Assembly (NCBI GenBank): GCA_016281115.1
Contig: JAEEHZ010000151.1
Coordinates: 1-9,822 of the forward strand
Direction: 5' to 3'
Source: Clostridiaceae bacterium
GTDB taxonomy: Bacteria; Bacillota; Clostridia; Oscillospirales; Acutalibacteraceae
DNA: 9,822 nt
Program-made: the position numbers and the translations under genes
The notes under the pieces: model-generated
The model's database searches: none
What the model was told of the DNA's origin: nothing
Seen by the model: only the letters and a program-made list of their open reading frames with translations
Shown here: positions 6,065 to 9,822 of the stretch, piece by piece
How positions within the stretch are numbered: position 1 is the stretch's first letter
Layout of the letters: every line of letters begins with the position of its first letter

Positions 6065-7120
6065 ATGAGTATTGAAAGAAAAATAAAGAGATCCGTAAAA
6101 GCGGGTAATGTTATAATAGGCGGCACAGCTCCCGTAACAGTTCAGTCTATGATAAACGTACCGTCCGACGATATAGAGGGCAGTGTTAAACAGGCTGTTC
6201 GTCTTGAAAAAGCAGGCTGCGAGATAATAAGAATAGCAATACCAGACAAAAACGCAATAAGACTCATAGACGCGATAAAAAATCAAATAAGCGTTCCGCT
6301 TGTAGCGGATATCCATTTTGATTATAAGCTTGCATTGGAAGCCGCAAACGCAGGAATAGACAAAATAAGGATAAACCCCGGTAACATAGGCTCCGACGAT
6401 AAGGTAAAGGCTGTAGCCGATATTTGCAGACAGAAGAATATCCCGATAAGAATAGGCGTAAATTCAGGCTCGCTTGAAAAGGAGATACTTGCAAAATACG
6501 GGCATCCCACCGCAGAGGCGCTTTGCGAAAGCGCGCTATATCACGCGTCTTTGCTTGAAAAGTTTGATTTTTACGATATGGTTCTTTCAATGAAATCATC
6601 AAATGTAAAAACAATGAAAGACGCTTATACATTAGCGAGTAAGAAGTGTGATTATCCCCTGCATCTGGGCGTTACCGAAGCAGGAACAAAAAGATTGGGT
6701 ATTATAAAATCAAGCGCGGGAATAGGCGCGTTGCTGTTAGACGGCATAGGCGACACCATAAGAATTTCTCTCACTGACGACCCCGTAGAAGAGGTATACG
6801 CCGCAAAAGACCTTCTAAAGGCAATAGGGCTGAGGAATGACGGAGTGACGATAGTTTCATGTCCTACCTGCGGCAGAACGAGAATAGATCTGATAAGCCT
6901 TGCGACAAAAGTTGAAGAAAGCTTAAAGGATTGCAAAAAGAACATAAAAGTAGCCGTTATGGGCTGTGTTGTAAACGGGCCCGGAGAAGCCCGTGAAGCC
7001 GATATAGGAATAGCGGGCGGCAAAGGCGAGGGGCTTATATTCAAAAAAGGCGAAATTATTTGCAAGGTTCCCGAAACCGAGTTGCTGACGGCACTTATAA
7101 ATGAAATAGAAAAGATGTAA
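6065..7120 (+). CDS. ispG: 4-hydroxy-3-methylbut-2-enyl diphosphate synthase (GcpE)
   Basis: Iron-sulfur enzyme of the late MEP pathway: reductive ring opening of methylerythritol cyclodiphosphate to HMBPP, with electrons from flavodoxin or ferredoxin. The 351 residues match the short two-domain bacterial form. The N-terminal TIM-barrel shows VQSM (26-29), VADIHFDY (80-87) and IRINPGN (101-107). The C-terminal cluster domain has C266 and C269 in SCPTCGR, C301 in MGCVVNGPGE, and E308, the expected ligands of the 4Fe-4S cluster. The ATG at 6065 gives the usual MSIERKIKR start. A GTG at 6047 would add six residues and has no better ribosome site. Being oxygen-sensitive, the enzyme suits an anaerobe. 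Together with dxr upstream it places two MEP steps in one run. Confidence 0.96.
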   Translation: MSIERKIKRSVKAGNVIIGGTAPVTVQSMINVPSDDIEGSVKQAVRLEKAGCEIIRIAIPDKNAIRLIDAIKNQISVPLVADIHFDYKLALEAANAGIDKIRINPGNIGSDDKVKAVADICRQKNIPIRIGVNSGSLEKEILAKYGHPTAEALCESALYHASLLEKFDFYDMVLSMKSSNVKTMKDAYTLASKKCDYPLHLGVTEAGTKRLGIIKSSAGIGALLLDGIGDTIRISLTDDPVEEVYAAKDLLKAIGLRNDGVTIVSCPTCGRTRIDLISLATKVEESLKDCKKNIKVAVMGCVVNGPGEAREADIGIAGGKGEGLIFKKGEIICKVPETELLTALINEIEKM

Positions 7121-7132
7121 GGGGCTATATAA

Positions 7133-9822
7133 ATGGCTGAGCTTGGTTATGTATTTGACGATTATATACAAGAGGATTTTCCTGCCGCGATAGGCAGAGG
7201 AGAGGTAATATCCGTTGATATAAAGACAAATACACGTAAAATGCTTTTAAAGGTAAAGTTTGACAGGTTTGTTTCTGCCGAAAGCCTTAAGAAAGCAGAA
7301 GAAATTTTGACAAAATCAAAATTGATGCTCAGCGGCTGCGAGATATTTCCGATATTTTTACCCGAGCATTTTTCTGTTGATAATTTTGACGATATTATTA
7401 CAAGACTTAAAAGAAAAAACGCCTCTTTAAACGGATTTTTCAGCGACGCAAAGGCGCGCACAGACGGAGGTGCGCTGTATATTGAGCTTGCCCATGGCGG
7501 AAGAAGCATACTTGACAGTATGGGCGTAGAAGAACAGCTTAAACAACTTATTGAAGAAGAATACGGTATTTCTTTTGTTGTAAAATATGAAGGAAAATCA
7601 GAAGTAGATACAGAGTCAAACGTAAACATACAGCATTACGAAAAAGAGCTTGAAAAAGAAACCAGAGAACAAACCATAGAATATATAGAAAACTACGAAG
7701 ACAGCCTGAAAGACAAATTTGAGGCTGTTACTGTCGTTGATAACGCGATCACCGAAATAGAAGTAAGAGGCGAGGAATATAAATATCCCAAGCCGTCTTT
7801 CAAAACATTAAAGCCGCTTTACGGAAACACAATAAGTGAAGTTAAAGAGCTTACGCCCATTGCGTCCGTTGCCCCCGAAACAAAAAACATAGTAATTTGG
7901 GGCGACGTGTTCTTTAAAGAGGACAGAACCACAAAAAACGGCGACAAAAAGATTTACAGCATATCGATTACCGACTACACGGGCTCGATAACATTAAAGT
8001 CAATAGGCAGCTTTGAAGCATGCGCGCCGCTTGACAGCCTGAAGCCCGGCACCACAGTTGTTGTAAAGGGAAACACCGAGTTTGACAGCTTTGAAAAAGA
8101 CACTGTGGTAATGATAAAAAGCATTGCGCTTACAGAAAAGGTGAAGGTTGTTGATAACGCAAAAGAAAAGCGTGTAGAATTGCACCTGCACACAAATATG
8201 TCGCAGATGGACGCCGTAACAAGCGCAAAAGACCTTATAGAAAGAGCCGCCGCATGGGGACACAAAGCAATAGCGATAACAGACCACGGCGTAGCGCAGG
8301 CTTTTCCCGAGGCGATGGACACTGTTGAAAGAATAAACGCACAAAGAGAATCAAGCGCTCGGGAAACGGGAAAAGAGCCGGAGCTTTTCAAGGTCATTTA
8401 CGGAACGGAAGCATATTTTGTAAACGATATATTAGATTGTGTTTACGGCGAAAGCAAACAAAGCATAAAAGACAGAACAATTTGCTTATACCCTGTAATA
8501 AATGACGACAAAACGCTTGACGCCGTTTTTGCCGCTGAAATAAACGATGCAAAAATCACAAACACTCTAAGCACGGAAAACAGAGCAACGGAAAAAGAAA
8601 TATTGACGGAGCTTGCACGGTTTTGCGGAAAAGATTCCTGCGTATGCGTAAATACAGCGGAAGATATGCAGGTAATTTTAGAGGCGATAAAAAGAAATAA
8701 AATAGACTTTTCATTTACGTGCATAGATATGACCGCTTTGGCAAAGGCTTTGCTCGAGGATTATAAAGAGAATAATATAGATGCATTGGCACAGTATCTG
8801 CACATTTCATCTGCCGGCACGGATAATGTAAGCCTTATGTGCGAAATATATCTCCAGCTTGCGCAAAGGCTTGAAAACGACTGTAAAATAACATCCGTTG
8901 ATAAGATTAATACGGATATATTAAGCAAAGACTTAAAGTCGATCAAGTATTTCCACCAAATAATACTTGTAAAGAACAAAACGGGACTTAAGAATTTATA
9001 TAAGCTCATTTCAAAAGCGCATCTCGATTATTTTTACCGCAGACCGAGAATACCCAAAAGCGAGCTTATAAAGCACCGTGAGGGGCTTATACTGGGCAGC
9101 GCGTGTGAGATAGGCGAGCTTTACCGCGCTGTTGTAAGCGGCGCCCCGGACGCCGAGCTTTTGAGAATAGCGTCTTTTTACGATTACCTCGAGATACAGC
9201 CGGTAGACAACAATATGTTTATGGTGAACGAAGGCACCGTAAAAAGCGAAGAAGATATAAAAAATTTCAACAGAAAAATCGTTTGGCTGGGCGAACAGCT
9301 TAACAAGCCTGTTGTGGCAACGTGCGACGTTCACTTTATGGACCCGCACGAAGAAGATTACCGCAGAGTTTTGATTGCTAGCCAGGGCTTTACGGGATAT
9401 GACAAAGACACGCCCCTTTATTTCAGAACAACAAAAGAAATGCTTGAAGAATTCTCTTATTTAGGCGAAGAAAAGGCGTATGAGATAGTTGTAACTAATA
9501 CCAACGCCATTGCCGATATGACAGAATGTGTAAGACCTATACCCGAGGGTGTGTATCCTCCTTTTATAGACGGCGCGGAGGAACAACTTATAGATATAAC
9601 ATGGAAACGCGCAAAGGAGAAATACGGGGATCCCCTGCCGCAAATCGTTGAAGACAGGCTCAACAGAGAGCTTGATTCAATAACAAAATACGGCTTTTCC
9701 GTGCTTTATATGACAGCGCAAAAGCTTGTTGCGGACAGCGAAGCCCATGGCTATCTTGTCGGCTCGAGAGGTTCCGTAGGCTCGTCTTTTGTGGCAACAA
9801 TGTCGGGTATATCAGAGGTTAA
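7133..9822 (+). CDS. polC: DNA polymerase III alpha subunit, PolC type (partial, no 3' end); exonuclease domain degenerate
   Basis: Replicative DNA polymerase of low-GC Gram-positives; 896 codons are visible of a family length near 1440, so the palm catalytic aspartates lie beyond the window. Domains in order: N-terminal region (1-150), an acidic helical linker (about 158-200), an OB fold (about 250-335), PHP part 1 with HLHT (351-354), ITDH (382-385) and YGTEAYFV (423-430), an exonuclease-like remnant (about 435-580), PHP part 2 with GSACE (655-659) and CDVHF (731-735), then the start of the polymerase core with LVGSRGSVGSS (875-885). The exonuclease remnant lacks the FDxET signature (YPVI at 453-456 instead) and the H-x4-D motif, and is about 30 residues short. 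Flanking sequence aligns well in one continuous frame. The start is ATG with AAGGGG (7119-7124) 8 bases upstream, 12 bases after ispG. In Bacillus proS usually precedes polC; here ispG does. Confidence 0.96.
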   Translation, partial: MAELGYVFDDYIQEDFPAAIGRGEVISVDIKTNTRKMLLKVKFDRFVSAESLKKAEEILTKSKLMLSGCEIFPIFLPEHFSVDNFDDIITRLKRKNASLNGFFSDAKARTDGGALYIELAHGGRSILDSMGVEEQLKQLIEEEYGISFVVKYEGKSEVDTESNVNIQHYEKELEKETREQTIEYIENYEDSLKDKFEAVTVVDNAITEIEVRGEEYKYPKPSFKTLKPLYGNTISEVKELTPIASVAPETKNIVIWGDVFFKEDRTTKNGDKKIYSISITDYTGSITLKSIGSFEACAPLDSLKPGTTVVVKGNTEFDSFEKDTVVMIKSIALTEKVKVVDNAKEKRVELHLHTNMSQMDAVTSAKDLIERAAAWGHKAIAITDHGVAQAFPEAMDTVERINAQRESSARETGKEPELFKVIYGTEAYFVNDILDCVYGESKQSIKDRTICLYPVINDDKTLDAVFAAEINDAKITNTLSTENRATEKEILTELARFCGKDSCVCVNTAEDMQVILEAIKRNKIDFSFTCIDMTALAKALLEDYKENNIDALAQYLHISSAGTDNVSLMCEIYLQLAQRLENDCKITSVDKINTDILSKDLKSIKYFHQIILVKNKTGLKNLYKLISKAHLDYFYRRPRIPKSELIKHREGLILGSACEIGELYRAVVSGAPDAELLRIASFYDYLEIQPVDNNMFMVNEGTVKSEEDIKNFNRKIVWLGEQLNKPVVATCDVHFMDPHEEDYRRVLIASQGFTGYDKDTPLYFRTTKEMLEEFSYLGEEKAYEIVVTNTNAIADMTECVRPIPEGVYPPFIDGAEEQLIDITWKRAKEKYGDPLPQIVEDRLNRELDSITKYGFSVLYMTAQKLVADSEAHGYLVGSRGSVGSSFVATMSGISEV
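8435..8872 (+). other. Degenerate 3'-5' exonuclease (DEDDh) domain within PolC
   Basis: This is the PolC segment of about residues 435-580, where relatives carry the DnaQ-like proofreading domain. TICLYPVINDDK (449-460) lines up without gaps on the expected T-Y-V-V-F-D-V-E-T-T-G-x, so the two metal-binding acids become P454 and I456. CVNTAEDM (505-512) lines up on A-H-N-A-S-F-D-M: D511 is kept, the histidine is V506. In the last motif, expected H-R-A-x-x-D, the sequence reads SSAGTDNV (559-566) with no histidine. About 30 residues between the first and second motifs are missing. Other reading frames carry stops at 8493-8506, so a compensated frameshift does not explain it. The remnant probably keeps a structural role. 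Confidence 0.75.

Noticed and set aside
8477..8520. Compensated frameshift or sequencing error as the cause of the missing FDxET motif in PolC
   Set aside because: The other two frames have stops near 8493-8506, and the in-frame sequence still aligns residue by residue with the family around the lost catalytic positions.

Overview
The window shows eight housekeeping genes on the + strand, in the order pyrH, frr, uppS, cdsA, dxr, rseP, ispG, polC. The last gene runs off the right edge. This order, a PolC-type replicative polymerase, the MEP isoprenoid pathway, moderate-to-low GC with mostly GGAGG-type ribosome sites, and protein sequences that read like gut Clostridia point to a Bacillota genome, class Clostridia. 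It is perhaps an Oscillospirales (Ruminococcaceae-like) lineage. The class is inferred with good confidence; family and genus cannot be settled from the sequence alone.

Region by region: 1-440 is non-coding and repeat-rich. It holds GC-rich hairpins, a REP-like palindrome (124-142), a MITE-like inverted-repeat element (145-319), a weak terminator-like hairpin and a good sigma-A type promoter just before pyrH. Bases 453-1740 carry UMP kinase and ribosome recycling factor. A 123-base gap with several hairpins (1741-1863) separates them from a tightly packed run: uppS, cdsA, dxr and rseP (1864-6006), then ispG (6065-7120) and polC (7133 onward). Gaps inside that run are 4-12 bases, except 58 bases before ispG.

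Functionally, dxr and ispG are two steps of the MEP pathway that makes isoprenoid precursors. UppS turns these into undecaprenyl diphosphate, the lipid carrier for cell wall synthesis. CdsA makes CDP-diacylglycerol for phospholipids. RseP is the intramembrane site-2 protease usually found beside them. PyrH supplies UDP for nucleic acid and wall precursors, Frr recycles ribosomes, and PolC replicates the chromosome.

The most unusual observation is in polC. The proofreading exonuclease domain that normally sits inside the PHP domain is shortened and has lost nearly all its catalytic residues, while the PHP domain around it looks intact. Lesser points are an insertion of about 90 residues in the PDZ region of RseP, the repeat cluster upstream of pyrH, structured leaders before uppS and ispG, and a strong preference for the isoleucine codon ATA.
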